Shown here: positions 7,029 to 14,814 of the stretch, one piece after another
Position numbering within the stretch: the first letter of the stretch is position 1
Layout: each line of letters starts with the position of its first letter
NCBI GenBank assembly: GCA_946479395.1
Contig: CAMLFV010000031.1
Span: 1 to 17,528 of the forward strand
DNA: 17,528 bases
Direction: 5' to 3'
Source of the DNA: an uncultured Flavobacterium sp.
GTDB lineage: Bacteria; Bacteroidota; Bacteroidia; Flavobacteriales; Flavobacteriaceae
The notes under the pieces: generated by a model
Databases searched by the model: none
Told to the model about the DNA's origin: nothing
What the model saw: only the letters and a program-made list of their open reading frames with translations
Translations under genes and position numbers: made by a program

Positions 7029-9437
7029 TTAGAAGAATCCTCCTGATTTTTGAACCTCGTTGTTATCGCGGTATTTACGTTGTAAGGCACGGTTTTTACC
7101 CGATCCAAACATGTATTGAAATCCTACGAATAACGATTGGCTTTCCCATGTAAAGTTTCCTGTTTGGCGGTAAGGGGCATCGCCTTCAAATCGAGCTCTC
7201 ATATTGTTAAAGATATCGTTGAAACGTAAACTTACATTAGCTGTGTTTTCCCAGAAACTGTAACGAACACCGGCATCAATTTTATACATGGCTTTCATAG
7301 TACCGTTTACGCCCAAAGCATCGCCACGATAAAAACCAAATAACGATGCACGAAATTGGTTGGTAATTTTAAAGTTGTTGTTTAAACGGCTGTTAAACAC
7401 GCTGTTGTTAACTTCGCGTTGTTGTAATTCGGCTTCGTTTGTATCAGGATTTAAAACCGTAACAATACCGCGTTGGTTTCTGTAATAATATTCCACACTT
7501 GGCTGTACATCCCACCATTTGGTAAGTTTGTAGTTTGCCGAAAGTTCGGCACCATAAGCAGTAGCTTCGTCAAAGTTGCCGTAGCTCATAACCATTTTTC
7601 TTTCTGCAATAGCTTCAGGTGAACTGGTATCTAAATAAAACGTACGTTCAATTGGGTCGTTAATCATGCGGTAATATGCTCCCAAAGTTGCGCTTCCTTT
7701 TACACCCAATACTTTTGTATAGTTAAATTCAACCGAATTGGTAAACTGCGGACGTAATTCCGGATTACCAATCTGTACCACACGCGGCGTGCTGTAATCG
7801 CGAATTGGTCTGGTTTGCCAAACATTCGGACGATCTACACGACGGCTTGCACTAATTTGGAAGAAATCGGTCTGGGTAGGCGTATAGCTTAAAAATGCCG
7901 ATGGATACACCGTTAAATAATCATCTTTAAAATTCGCCGCTTCCGAAGCAATAAGATAATCGGCTTCTACATTGTATTTTTCCAATCGGGCACCAATTTG
8001 ATAGCCCCATTTATCGAACTTCGAACCAAATGTTGCATAAGCCGATGCAATATCCATTTTGTATTCAAAATCGGTTTGGTTACCAATAATGTTGGTCGTT
8101 TTATAGGTATTGTCAATCGTTGTGGTACGATATTCTGCACCAACTTCTAACTTGGTTTTTTCGTTGAACGGATGCACGTAATCTAAATTTGCCTGTACCG
8201 CATCAACCGTATTATTGCTGTTATCGTTGTAATTTGTTGGCGAATTTCCTGCAATGCCGAAGTTTCCGTTTTGGTCGTCGTTGGTTTTGCTGTAATTCAC
8301 TTCAAAATCTAAGGTTTGTCCTACTTTTGTAAATAATTTTTTATAGGCAGCATTGTAAATTTGCGATTTATTTGCGCCTTCGTATTGATCGGTTTGTAAC
8401 AACAACGGATTGCTTGGGTACGAAATGGTATTGTCAACCGTTCCAATTCCATCAGCATAGGTTTGGTTGGTGTATAACGAAAACGTGTTTTTATCGTTTG
8501 CATAAATATCAAAACCAACTTTAAACGTGTGTACTTTGTTATCGTTTACAATATCGAAAATTTGCTGGCTGTTATCGTCTAACTGCGTCATTACACCGCC
8601 GTTCAACGTTTTTTGATCAGAATAATTGTAGTTTCCAAAAAAGTTTACTTTTCCTTTACGGTAATTTAAATCTAAACCTTGGTTGAATTTAGGAACTTTT
8701 GCAAACGTAATATTTCCGTTGTAGCTTCCGTTAAAACCATCCTGCATATTCTTCTTCAAAACAAAATTGATCATTCCCGACATTCCTTCCGGATTGTATT
8801 TTGCGGACGGATTGGTAATCAACTCAATTTTATCTATTGAATTAGAAGGAATCTGCTTTAACAACGTTTTTGGATCTAAATGTGTAGGTTTTCCATCAAT
8901 CAAAACACGAACATTTTCGTTACCGCGCATAGAAATATTTCCATCTTGGTCAACATTAACAGACGGAATATTGTTCATAATATCTGATGCTGTTGCACCT
9001 GCTGTAGATAAATCTTTCCCCACACGAATTACTTTACGGTCAACCAGCTGTTCCATAGTACTGCGTTCTGCATTAATCACAACGGCATCTAAAACTTCTT
9101 CGTCAACTTCTAAAGAAATCATTCCAAGATCAATCGTTTTTTCGGTCGATAAATCAATCGTGTTCTTGTACGTTTTAAAGCCGATATATTCTACCGAAAC
9201 TTCCACTTGAGAATTTGGAAGATTGGTAATTGTGAACGATCCGTCTTCATCAGTCAAATCGCCCGAAATAATTTGACCGTTTGCCGAAATAGCTACCGAT
9301 GCAAAACCAACCGCATTTTTGGTCGATTTTTCGGAAACTTTTCCTTTTACGGTTCCGTTACCTGCCGCCGGTTGCTGCGCCCATGAGCTAACCGATACAG
9401 CCAAAAGCAACGATAAGGTTAAGTACTTCTTTTTCAT
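7029..9437 (-). CDS. TonB-dependent outer-membrane receptor with carboxypeptidase-regulatory-like domain
   Basis: From the ATG at 9437 the protein has 802 residues. An in-frame ATG at 9476 would put 13 Lys-rich residues before the signal peptide and is disfavoured. Residues 1-20 form the signal peptide, cleaved after SSWA before QQPA. Residues 27-105 are a carboxypeptidase-regulatory-like beta-sandwich (GTVKGKV, then LTDEDGSFTI). A TonB-box-like LDAVVI lies at 116-121. Residues 125-230 are a plug domain with SDIMNNIPSV, ISMRGNENVRVLIDGKP and a PEGMSGMINF end. The rest is a long barrel ending in GGFF, in the style of the OMP_b-brl_3 family. It would import a ligand, or act as an outer-membrane channel, powered by TonB-ExbB-ExbD; an exbB-exbD pair lies about 5.4 kb away. 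The ligand cannot be read from sequence, and no SusD partner or siderophore genes are adjacent. It ends in a strong terminator before the ABC operon. Confidence 0.88.
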   Translation of the reverse strand: MKKKYLTLSLLLAVSVSSWAQQPAAGNGTVKGKVSEKSTKNAVGFASVAISANGQIISGDLTDEDGSFTITNLPNSQVEVSVEYIGFKTYKNTIDLSTEKTIDLGMISLEVDEEVLDAVVINAERSTMEQLVDRKVIRVGKDLSTAGATASDIMNNIPSVNVDQDGNISMRGNENVRVLIDGKPTHLDPKTLLKQIPSNSIDKIELITNPSAKYNPEGMSGMINFVLKKNMQDGFNGSYNGNITFAKVPKFNQGLDLNYRKGKVNFFGNYNYSDQKTLNGGVMTQLDDNSQQIFDIVNDNKVHTFKVGFDIYANDKNTFSLYTNQTYADGIGTVDNTISYPSNPLLLQTDQYEGANKSQIYNAAYKKLFTKVGQTLDFEVNYSKTNDDQNGNFGIAGNSPTNYNDNSNNTVDAVQANLDYVHPFNEKTKLEVGAEYRTTTIDNTYKTTNIIGNQTDFEYKMDIASAYATFGSKFDKWGYQIGARLEKYNVEADYLIASEAANFKDDYLTVYPSAFLSYTPTQTDFFQISASRRVDRPNVWQTRPIRDYSTPRVVQIGNPELRPQFTNSVEFNYTKVLGVKGSATLGAYYRMINDPIERTFYLDTSSPEAIAERKMVMSYGNFDEATAYGAELSANYKLTKWWDVQPSVEYYYRNQRGIVTVLNPDTNEAELQQREVNNSVFNSRLNNNFKITNQFRASLFGFYRGDALGVNGTMKAMYKIDAGVRYSFWENTANVSLRFNDIFNNMRARFEGDAPYRQTGNFTWESQSLFVGFQYMFGSGKNRALQRKYRDNNEVQKSGGFF

Positions 9438-9596
9438 TTTTGTCTTTATTTTGTAAGATTTTTTAGCGGAAACCAAAATAGGCTGCTGCTTAATTTATTG
9501 TTTGATGAATTAGTGTGCGGTTGATTTAAAATGTTACACCCAAATAAAAAAAATTCTGCATTGTGTTTTAGTAAATTAAAAGCCACCGAAAAGTTT

Positions 9597-9604
9597 TATC
9601 TTTG
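9597..9604 (+). promoter_or_regulatory. Bacteroidota -7 promoter element of argS
   Basis: TATCTTTG, followed by CACC, is an exact TAnnTTTG box. Transcription would start near 9611, about 20 bases before the ATG at 9630. This excludes the longer frame from 9531 and fixes the argS start. No convincing -33 TTG at the usual spacing is seen. Confidence 0.7.
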
Positions 9605-9629
9605 CACCTTAATTAAAAAATTTAAAACA

Positions 9630-11444
9630 ATGTCTTTACAAGAAATTTTAACGCCGTACATTAAGCAAGCAGTTCAACAATTGTTCGATTTAACAATCGA
9701 CCGAGTGGAATTTCAGGCTACGCGCAGGGATTTTGAAGGAGACGTTACAATGGTGGTTTTTCCGTTGGTAAAACAGTTAAAGGGAAACCCTGCCGAAATT
9801 GGAAACAAAATAGGCGAATACCTTGTTGAAAATATTGATTTGGTAACAAAATTCAATGTAGTTCAAGGTTTTTTAAATATTGTTATTAGCGATAGTTATT
9901 ACAGCCAGTTTTTCAATTCTATTTTAGATAATGAATTATACGGATACCAACAAACCAACACCGATGCAAAAGCGGTAATGGTAGAATATGCGTCGCCAAA
10001 CACCAACAAACCGTTGCATTTAGGGCATGTTCGTAATGTTTTGTTAGGTTATTCTGTAGCCGAAATTTTAAAAGCAGCCGGTAAAAAAGTCTATAAAACA
10101 CAGGTGATTAACGATCGCGGAATTCATATCTGCAAATCAATGTTGGCTTGGGAAAAATTCGGAAACAACGAAACACCAGAATCTACCGGGTTAAAAGGCG
10201 ATAAGCTGGTTGGTAATTATTATGTAGAATTTGATAAAGCGTATAAAGCAGAAATCAATCAATTAATAGAAAAAGGATTAACCGAAGAAGAAGCTAAAAA
10301 ACAAGCTCCGTTAATGTTAGAAGCTCAAGAAATGCTTCGTAAATGGGAAGCTGGCGATGAGCAGGTTGTAGCACTTTGGGAAAAAATGAACAGTTGGGTT
10401 TATGCAGGTTTCGAGGCAACTTATAAAAACATTGGCGTAGATTTCGACTGTAATTATTACGAAAGCAATACCTATTTGTTGGGGAAAGATGTGGTGGAAG
10501 AAGGTTTAGCAAAAGGAATTTTCTATAAAAAAGAAGATAATTCGGTTTGGATTGATTTAACACCAGATGGTTTAGACGAAAAATTAGTGTTGCGTTCAGA
10601 CGGAACTTCGGTTTATATGACACAGGATATAGGAACGGCAATTCAGCGTGTAAAAGATTTTCCTGATGTTGGCGGAATGGTTTACACCGTTGGGAACGAA
10701 CAAGATTACCATTTTAAAGTTTTGTTTTTGATTCTTAAAAAACTAGGTTACGATTGGGCAGAACATCTGTATCATTTATCGTACGGAATGGTTGATTTAC
10801 CTTCGGGAAAAATGAAATCGCGTGAAGGAACCGTTGTTGATGCCGATGATTTAATGAATGATATGACGGTTACTGCCAAAGAAATTTCGGAAGAATTAGG
10901 TAAGTTAGAAGGTTTATCGAACGAAGAAAAAGACAGTCTACATAAAATGATTGGTTTAGGCGCTTTGAAATATTATATTTTAAAGGTTGATCCTAAAAAA
11001 CGTATTTTGTTCGATCCTAAAGAATCAGTAGATTTTGCAGGAAACACAGGTCCGTTTATTCAATACACCTATGCTCGTATCCAATCTATTTTACGTAAAG
11101 CCGATTTTGATTATACCAATGTTGTCACTTCGAGCGAAGTCGAGAAGTCAGAACAGGCTCAAGTCGAGAAATCTCTTCACGAAAAAGAAAAAGAACTGAT
11201 TAAAAATTTAGCGCAGTTTCCAGAAGTTATTCAGCAAGCCGCAAAAACATACAGTCCGGCATTAATTGCCAATTACACGTACGATTTGGTTAAAGAATAC
11301 AACTCGTTTTATCAGTCGGTTTCCATTTTAGGAGAAGAAGATTACAACAAAAAAGTCTTCCGTGTACAATTATCAAACAAAGTAGGGCAAACCATTAAAA
11401 ATGCCTTTGCTTTAATGGGAATTAACGTTCCAAACAGAATGTAA
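9630..11444 (+). CDS. argS: Arginyl-tRNA synthetase
   Basis: This class I synthetase charges tRNA-Arg with arginine in the cytoplasm. The 604-residue protein starts MSLQEILTPYIKQAV and has the ArgS N-terminal domain (about 1-110), the HIGH-type signature HLGH at 130-133 within ASPNTNKPLHLGHVRN, the QVINDRG segment at 158-164, the KMSK-type loop KMKSR at 394-398, and a C-terminal all-helical DALR anticodon-binding domain that ends in the expected KVGQTIKNAFALMGI...PNRM pattern. An in-frame upstream ATG at 9531 lies before the promoter and is rejected. Residues 499-517, at the entry to the DALR domain, are encoded by a palindromic repeat that appears to be inserted (see 11124-11180). The reading frame stays open, so the enzyme is probably functional. 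A terminator follows the stop by 6 bases, so argS is a single-gene unit. Confidence 0.97.
   Translation: MSLQEILTPYIKQAVQQLFDLTIDRVEFQATRRDFEGDVTMVVFPLVKQLKGNPAEIGNKIGEYLVENIDLVTKFNVVQGFLNIVISDSYYSQFFNSILDNELYGYQQTNTDAKAVMVEYASPNTNKPLHLGHVRNVLLGYSVAEILKAAGKKVYKTQVINDRGIHICKSMLAWEKFGNNETPESTGLKGDKLVGNYYVEFDKAYKAEINQLIEKGLTEEEAKKQAPLMLEAQEMLRKWEAGDEQVVALWEKMNSWVYAGFEATYKNIGVDFDCNYYESNTYLLGKDVVEEGLAKGIFYKKEDNSVWIDLTPDGLDEKLVLRSDGTSVYMTQDIGTAIQRVKDFPDVGGMVYTVGNEQDYHFKVLFLILKKLGYDWAEHLYHLSYGMVDLPSGKMKSREGTVVDADDLMNDMTVTAKEISEELGKLEGLSNEEKDSLHKMIGLGALKYYILKVDPKKRILFDPKESVDFAGNTGPFIQYTYARIQSILRKADFDYTNVVTSSEVEKSEQAQVEKSLHEKEKELIKNLAQFPEVIQQAAKTYSPALIANYTYDLVKEYNSFYQSVSILGEEDYNKKVFRVQLSNKVGQTIKNAFALMGINVPNRM
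11124..11180 (+). repeat. Palindromic repeat element inserted in frame within argS
   Basis: These 57 bases (exactly 19 codons) contain CTTCG-AG-CGAAG and the repeated core AAGTCGAGAA (11137 and again at 11161, 24 bases apart), bounded by GTCACTT on the left and TCTTCAC on the right. The composition differs from surrounding argS. From memory, GTCA(C/T)TTCGAGCGAAGTCGAGAA-type sequences are a common dispersed, mostly intergenic repeat in flavobacterial genomes. The encoded VTSSEVEKSEQAQVEKSLH lies where I expect only a short, variable linker before the DALR domain of relatives. The insertion interpretation is inferred; the repeats are seen directly. Confidence 0.7.
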
Positions 11445-11450
11445 AATATA

Positions 11451-11480
11451 AAATGCCGTTCGTTAGAGCGGCATTTTTTT
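11451..11480 (+). terminator. Rho-independent terminator of argS
   Basis: An 11-base stem (11451-11461 with 11466-11476, one G-U pair) closes a GTTA loop and runs into seven T residues. It starts 7 bases after the argS stop. Confidence 0.93.
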
Positions 11481-11541
11481 GTTGTGCTCAATTTGCTCAA
11501 CAATCTATATTAAGACCTGTCAATAAACCAAAAACAAAATC

Positions 11542-11572
11542 TTGACACATCTTTTACTTTATTGTATATTTG
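11542..11572 (+). promoter_or_regulatory. Promoter of ffh with both Bacteroidota elements
   Basis: TTG at 11542-11544 and TATATTTG at 11565-11572 are separated by 20 bases, matching the Bacteroidota -33 TTG and -7 TAnnTTTG pattern. The start of transcription would lie near 11580, some 18 bases before the ffh ATG at 11598. This rules out the in-frame ATG at 11562. Confidence 0.82.
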
Positions 11573-11597
11573 CCCTTTAGTTTCAATAAGAAAAAGT

Positions 11598-12941
11598 ATG
11601 TTCGATAATTTAAGCGATAAACTAGACAAAGCCTTTCATATATTAAAAGGTCACGGAAAAATTACAGAAGTTAACGTTGCCGAGACTTTAAAAGAAGTGC
11701 GTCGTGCGTTGTTAGATGCCGATGTGAACTTTAAAATTGCCAAAGATTTTACAAATAAAGTAAAAGAAAAAGCAATTGGTCAAGACGTTTTAACAACCCT
11801 GCAACCAGGTCAGTTAATGATTAAAATCGTAAAAGACGAATTAATCGAATTAATGGGTGGCGATGCTGTTGGTGTAAATCTTTCGGGAAATCCAACCGTA
11901 ATTTTAATGTCGGGTTTACAAGGATCTGGTAAAACAACTTTTTCTGGTAAATTAGCTAATTACTTAAAAACTAAAAAAACGAAGAAACCGTTATTGGTTG
12001 CCTGCGATATTTACCGTCCGGCGGCAATTAATCAGTTGCATGTTGTGGGAGATCAGATTGGTGTTGAGGTTTATTCTGAACCAGAAAACAAAAATGCGGT
12101 TTCTATTGCAACAAACGCGATTGAGTATGCCAAGAAAAACGGTTTTAATGTTGTAATTGTCGATACTGCCGGTCGTTTGGCAATTGATGAAGAAATGATG
12201 AACGAAATTGCAAATGTTCACGCTGCCATTAAACCACACGAAACCTTGTTTGTTGTAGATTCTATGACGGGGCAAGATGCTGTGAATACGGCGAAAGCGT
12301 TCAATGATCGTTTGAATTTTGACGGAGTGATTTTAACAAAATTAGATGGTGATACACGTGGTGGAGCTGCAATTTCTATTAAATCGATCGTAAACAAACC
12401 AATCAAATTTATTGGTACGGGTGAAAAAATGGATGCGATTGATGTGTTCTATCCAGATCGTATGGCAGATCGTATTTTGGGAATGGGTGACGTGATCTCG
12501 TTAGTAGAACGCGCGCAAGCTCAGTACGATGAAGAAGAGGCAAGAAAACTTCAAAAGAAAATTGCTAAAAATGAATTTGGTTTCGATGATTTCTTAAGTC
12601 AAATTCAACAGGTAAAAAAAATGGGATCTATGAAAGATCTTGTTGGAATGATTCCTGGAGTTGGTAAAGCAATGAAAGATATCGAGATTGAAGACGATGC
12701 CTTTAAACATATCGAAGCAATTATTCATTCAATGACTCCGGCTGAACGTAAAAAACCAACTTTGTTAGATGCAAAACGTAAATTGCGCATCGCAAAAGGA
12801 TCTGGAACCGATATTCAACAGGTAAATCAATTGTTGAAACAGTTCGATCAAATGAGCAAAATGATGAAGATGATGCAGGGTGCTCAAGGTAAAAACCTAA
12901 TGCGCATGATGGGGCAGATGAAAGGCATGGGAATGAAGTAA
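11598..12941 (+). CDS. ffh: Signal recognition particle GTPase Ffh (SRP54)
   Basis: Ffh binds the signal sequences of nascent membrane proteins together with SRP RNA and delivers the ribosome to FtsY at the membrane. The 447-residue protein begins MFDNLSDKLDKAF. It has the N domain (1-88), the G domain with P-loop GLQGSGKTT (106-114), DTAGR (189-193), TKLDGD (247-252) and GTGEK (273-277), and a C-terminal methionine-rich M domain with KMMKMMQ and a final MRMMGQMKGMGMK. The length is typical. The upstream ATG at 11562 lies within the promoter and is not used. ffh has its own promoter after the argS terminator. It is followed by repeats and a hairpin before folD, so it is probably transcribed mostly alone. 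Confidence 0.97.
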   Translation: MFDNLSDKLDKAFHILKGHGKITEVNVAETLKEVRRALLDADVNFKIAKDFTNKVKEKAIGQDVLTTLQPGQLMIKIVKDELIELMGGDAVGVNLSGNPTVILMSGLQGSGKTTFSGKLANYLKTKKTKKPLLVACDIYRPAAINQLHVVGDQIGVEVYSEPENKNAVSIATNAIEYAKKNGFNVVIVDTAGRLAIDEEMMNEIANVHAAIKPHETLFVVDSMTGQDAVNTAKAFNDRLNFDGVILTKLDGDTRGGAAISIKSIVNKPIKFIGTGEKMDAIDVFYPDRMADRILGMGDVISLVERAQAQYDEEEARKLQKKIAKNEFGFDDFLSQIQQVKKMGSMKDLVGMIPGVGKAMKDIEIEDDAFKHIEAIIHSMTPAERKKPTLLDAKRKLRIAKGSGTDIQQVNQLLKQFDQMSKMMKMMQGAQGKNLMRMMGQMKGMGMK

Positions 12942-12952
12942 TTAGTCTTAAT

Positions 12953-12998
12953 GTCGAGAGTCATAAAGTCGAAAAGTCATAAAGTCGAAAGTCAAAAT
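12953..12998 (+). repeat. Three imperfect 15-16 base tandem repeats after ffh
   Basis: Units begin at 12953, 12968 and 12984 and share the pattern GTCGA(R)AAGTCATAAA, with small length differences. The core AGTCGAAAAGTCATAA is close to AGTCGAGAAGTCAGAA inside the argS insertion. It lies in the noncoding gap after the ffh stop. Confidence 0.75.
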
Positions 12999-13014
12999 AA
13001 ATCCTATTAAAATC

Positions 13015-13048
13015 AAACCTGCAAGGTTTTAAAATCTTGTAGGTTTTT
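13015..13048 (+). terminator. Long hairpin between ffh and folD, likely terminator and dispersed repeat
   Basis: Positions 13015-13046 form a 32-base imperfect palindrome; the arms AAACCTGCAAGGTTTT and AAAATCTTGTAGGTTT pair throughout with two G-U pairs. It ends in a short T-run. I recall very similar AACCTGCAAGGTTTT-type palindromes scattered between genes in flavobacteria. It most likely ends the ffh transcript. It finishes 23 bases before the folD start, leaving little room for a folD promoter. Confidence 0.7.
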
Positions 13049-13069
13049 AAATTCCTAAACAACACAACA

Positions 13070-13957
13070 ATGCAATTATTAGACGGTAAAAAAGTATCGG
13101 AAGAAATTAAAAACGAAATTGCTGCCGAAGTAGCTCAAATTAAAGCACGCGGTGAAAAAGTGCCGCATTTGGCTGCTGTTTTGGTTGGAAGCAACGGCGC
13201 AAGTTTAACTTATGTGGGTAGTAAAGTAAAAACCTGCGAAAAAATTGGTTTCGATTCTACCTTGGTTTCGTTGCCCGAAGAAACTACAGAAGAAGAACTT
13301 TTGGCTAAAATCTATGAACTGAATAATAATGATGATATCGACGGATTCATCGTTCAGTTACCTTTGCCGAAGCATATCGATGAGCAAAAAGTTTTAAACG
13401 CTGTTGATCCTGATAAAGATGTTGATGGTTTCCATCCGGAAAACTTCGGTCGTATGGCATTGGAATTAGAATCGTTCATTCCTGCAACACCTTTCGGAAT
13501 TTTACAGTTGTTAGAACGTAACAAAATTGAAACCAAAGGTAAAAATGTGGTTGTTATTGGTCGATCTAATATTGTTGGTAAACCAATGAGTTTGTTAATG
13601 AGCCGTAAAGCGTATCCAGGTAATTCAACTGTAACGTTAACACACTCTGCAACACAAAATATTGAAGAAATTACTCGTGAAGCTGATATTGTAATTACTG
13701 CTTTAGGTGTGCCAGAATTTTTAAAGGCAGAAATGATTAAAGAAGGTGCTGTAATTGTTGATGTTGGAATTACACGTGTTACCGATGAAACTAATGCAAA
13801 GGGATACGTAATTAAAGGCGATGTTGCTTTTAATGAAGTTGCCGAAAAAGCATCGTGGATTACACCGGTTCCAGGTGGTGTTGGTCCAATGACTATTGCT
13901 ATGTTAATGAAAAACACGTTGATTGCAAGAGAACGCAGAGCAACTAAAAATAAATAA
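13070..13957 (+). CDS. folD: Bifunctional methylenetetrahydrofolate dehydrogenase / methenyltetrahydrofolate cyclohydrolase
   Basis: FolD interconverts 5,10-methylene-, 5,10-methenyl- and 10-formyl-tetrahydrofolate using NADP, supplying one-carbon units for purines and for formyl-Met-tRNA. The 295-residue protein has normal length. Visible landmarks are Tyr48 and Lys52 of the catalytic YVGSK element, VQLPLP (95-100), DKDVDGFHP (115-123), GRSNIVGKP of the dinucleotide-binding region (164-172), and [13 protein letters not shown] (268-280). It starts at ATG 13070, a short distance after a long hairpin, and no clear TAnnTTTG box is visible in between, so expression may depend on read-through from ffh or on an atypical promoter. 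It ends in its own terminator. folC, another folate gene, lies 2 kb downstream in a separate unit. Confidence 0.96.
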   Translation: MQLLDGKKVSEEIKNEIAAEVAQIKARGEKVPHLAAVLVGSNGASLTYVGSKVKTCEKIGFDSTLVSLPEETTEEELLAKIYELNNNDDIDGFIVQLPLPKHIDEQKVLNAVDPDKDVDGFHPENFGRMALELESFIPATPFGILQLLERNKIETKGKNVVVIGRSNIVGKPMSLLMSRKAYPGNSTVTLTHSATQNIEEITREADIVITALGVPEFLKAEMIKEGAVIVDVGITRVTDETNAKGYVIKGDVAFNEVAEKASWITPVPGGVGPMTIAMLMKNTLIARERRATKNK

Positions 13958-13964
13958 GTAACTA

Positions 13965-13992
13965 AAAACCATCTTTTAAAGGTGGTTTTTTT
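13965..13992 (+). terminator. Rho-independent terminator of folD
   Basis: AAAACCATCTT pairs with AAGGTGGTTTT (one G-U pair) around a small AT loop, and the stem runs into a seven- to eight-T tract. It begins 8 bases after the folD stop. Confidence 0.88.
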
Positions 13993-14028
13993 GTTTAAAA
14001 GATTAATTTAGATACAAAAAGTAGCACT

Positions 14029-14751
14029 ATGAAAAATATTTGTATCCTGATTGTATTGTTTTTATCGCAGTTAAACTATGGACAATTCGCTAGGGTTAGT
14101 GATGTCGATGGATTTGTTAATGTGAGAAAGGAAGCAAATATAAAAAGCGAAATTACAGGTAAAATCTCAAGTGAAGAAATAGTTTATTTGTCAAAGACAG
14201 AAGCTGTATTAAATAATTGGGAATATGTATTTTATGAAAGTAAGTCAAAAAAAGAAATATTGGGATATATCCATTCTTCAAGATTAAAAATACTTTCAGA
14301 TTTTAGTGAGATTGATTTTTTGAAAGCAGAAAATAATACAGCTTTTTTTAAAAATGATGATGAAAAAATTGAAGTAGAAATTGCCATTCAATCATTCAAT
14401 TCAGCCAAAAATATAAATAAATTTAGTTTAAAAGATGGTTTTTACTATGCTTACAAAAAGAAACCTATGTGGGGAACAGATGGTGGTTTGCCAAATACCT
14501 CATACAAATTTGTAAAGGTTATAATAAGAGATAAGGAAGTTGAAGTTCCCCAAAACGAATTAGAAAATTTGTTTCAACCAACAATTATTGAAAAAGTTTC
14601 TGATTTTAAATATATTGAAATCAATTACGATAAGGAAAATGATGTTTTGTATATAAGTTCATTAAACTCTGACGGCGCAGGAAGCTACGTTGTGTTGTTC
14701 GTTTTTGAAAAAGGAAATTTTAAAGAAGTAAAGACGGTTATTCCTTACTAA
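14029..14751 (+). CDS. Secreted protein with N-terminal bacterial SH3 domain, function unknown
   Basis: This 240-residue protein has a signal peptide (MKNICILIVLFLSQLNYG, cleaved before QFARV; no lipobox cysteine), so it should be exported to the periplasm or beyond. Residues about 20-86 resemble a bacterial SH3 domain: VNVRKEANIKSEITGKI, then a strand-rich segment with NNWEYVFY and LGYIHSSRL. Such domains often bind peptidoglycan or proteins. The remaining 150 residues are beta-rich with many Lys, Glu and Asn and match no family I recognise; NSDGAGSYVVLFVF near the end is well-defined strand sequence. It lies alone between the folD terminator and a shared terminator with exbD. It is more AT-rich in codon choice (many AAA, ATA, TTT) than its housekeeping neighbours, which may indicate a lineage-specific gene. 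Confidence 0.75.
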   Translation: MKNICILIVLFLSQLNYGQFARVSDVDGFVNVRKEANIKSEITGKISSEEIVYLSKTEAVLNNWEYVFYESKSKKEILGYIHSSRLKILSDFSEIDFLKAENNTAFFKNDDEKIEVEIAIQSFNSAKNINKFSLKDGFYYAYKKKPMWGTDGGLPNTSYKFVKVIIRDKEVEVPQNELENLFQPTIIEKVSDFKYIEINYDKENDVLYISSLNSDGAGSYVVLFVFEKGNFKEVKTVIPY

Positions 14752-14782
14752 AAAAAATAATAATTATATTACATCTCAAAAC

Positions 14783-14814
14783 AACAACTCCCGATCAGCT
14801 GATCGGGAGTTGTT
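14783..14814. terminator. Bidirectional terminator: perfect 32-base palindrome between convergent genes
   Basis: AACAACTCCCGATCAG is followed directly by its exact reverse complement. T-rich sequence follows on both strands. The last base of the palindrome is also the last base of the exbD stop codon, so one element serves the SH3 gene and the exbB-exbD operon. Confidence 0.88.

Noticed and set aside
8767..9210. 147-codon open frame on the plus strand inside the TonB receptor gene
   Set aside because: It is antisense to the conserved plug-domain coding region, has no recognisable motif, no promoter and no ribosome-binding context; it is a frame shadow.
9477..9529. TATTTTGG on the minus strand as a promoter of the TonB receptor
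   Set aside because: It is one base short of TAnnTTTG and has no TTG at the right distance; several equal matches are expected by chance in such AT-rich DNA.
9531..9629. 33-codon N-terminal extension of argS
   Set aside because: The TATCTTTG promoter box lies inside it, so the transcript starts after the upstream ATG; the extension is also unlike ArgS N-termini.
11562..11597. 12-codon N-terminal extension of ffh
   Set aside because: The ATG at 11562 falls within the promoter between the -33 and -7 elements, and MFDNLSDKL is the standard Ffh start.
12953..13048. Possible short CRISPR-like array after ffh
   Set aside because: The units are contiguous 15-16 base tandem repeats without unique spacers, and no cas gene is present.
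13354..13917. 187-codon open frame on the minus strand inside folD
   Set aside because: It lies entirely opposite conserved folD motifs and its translation is Ile/Thr/Ser-rich without domain features; it reflects folD codon bias.
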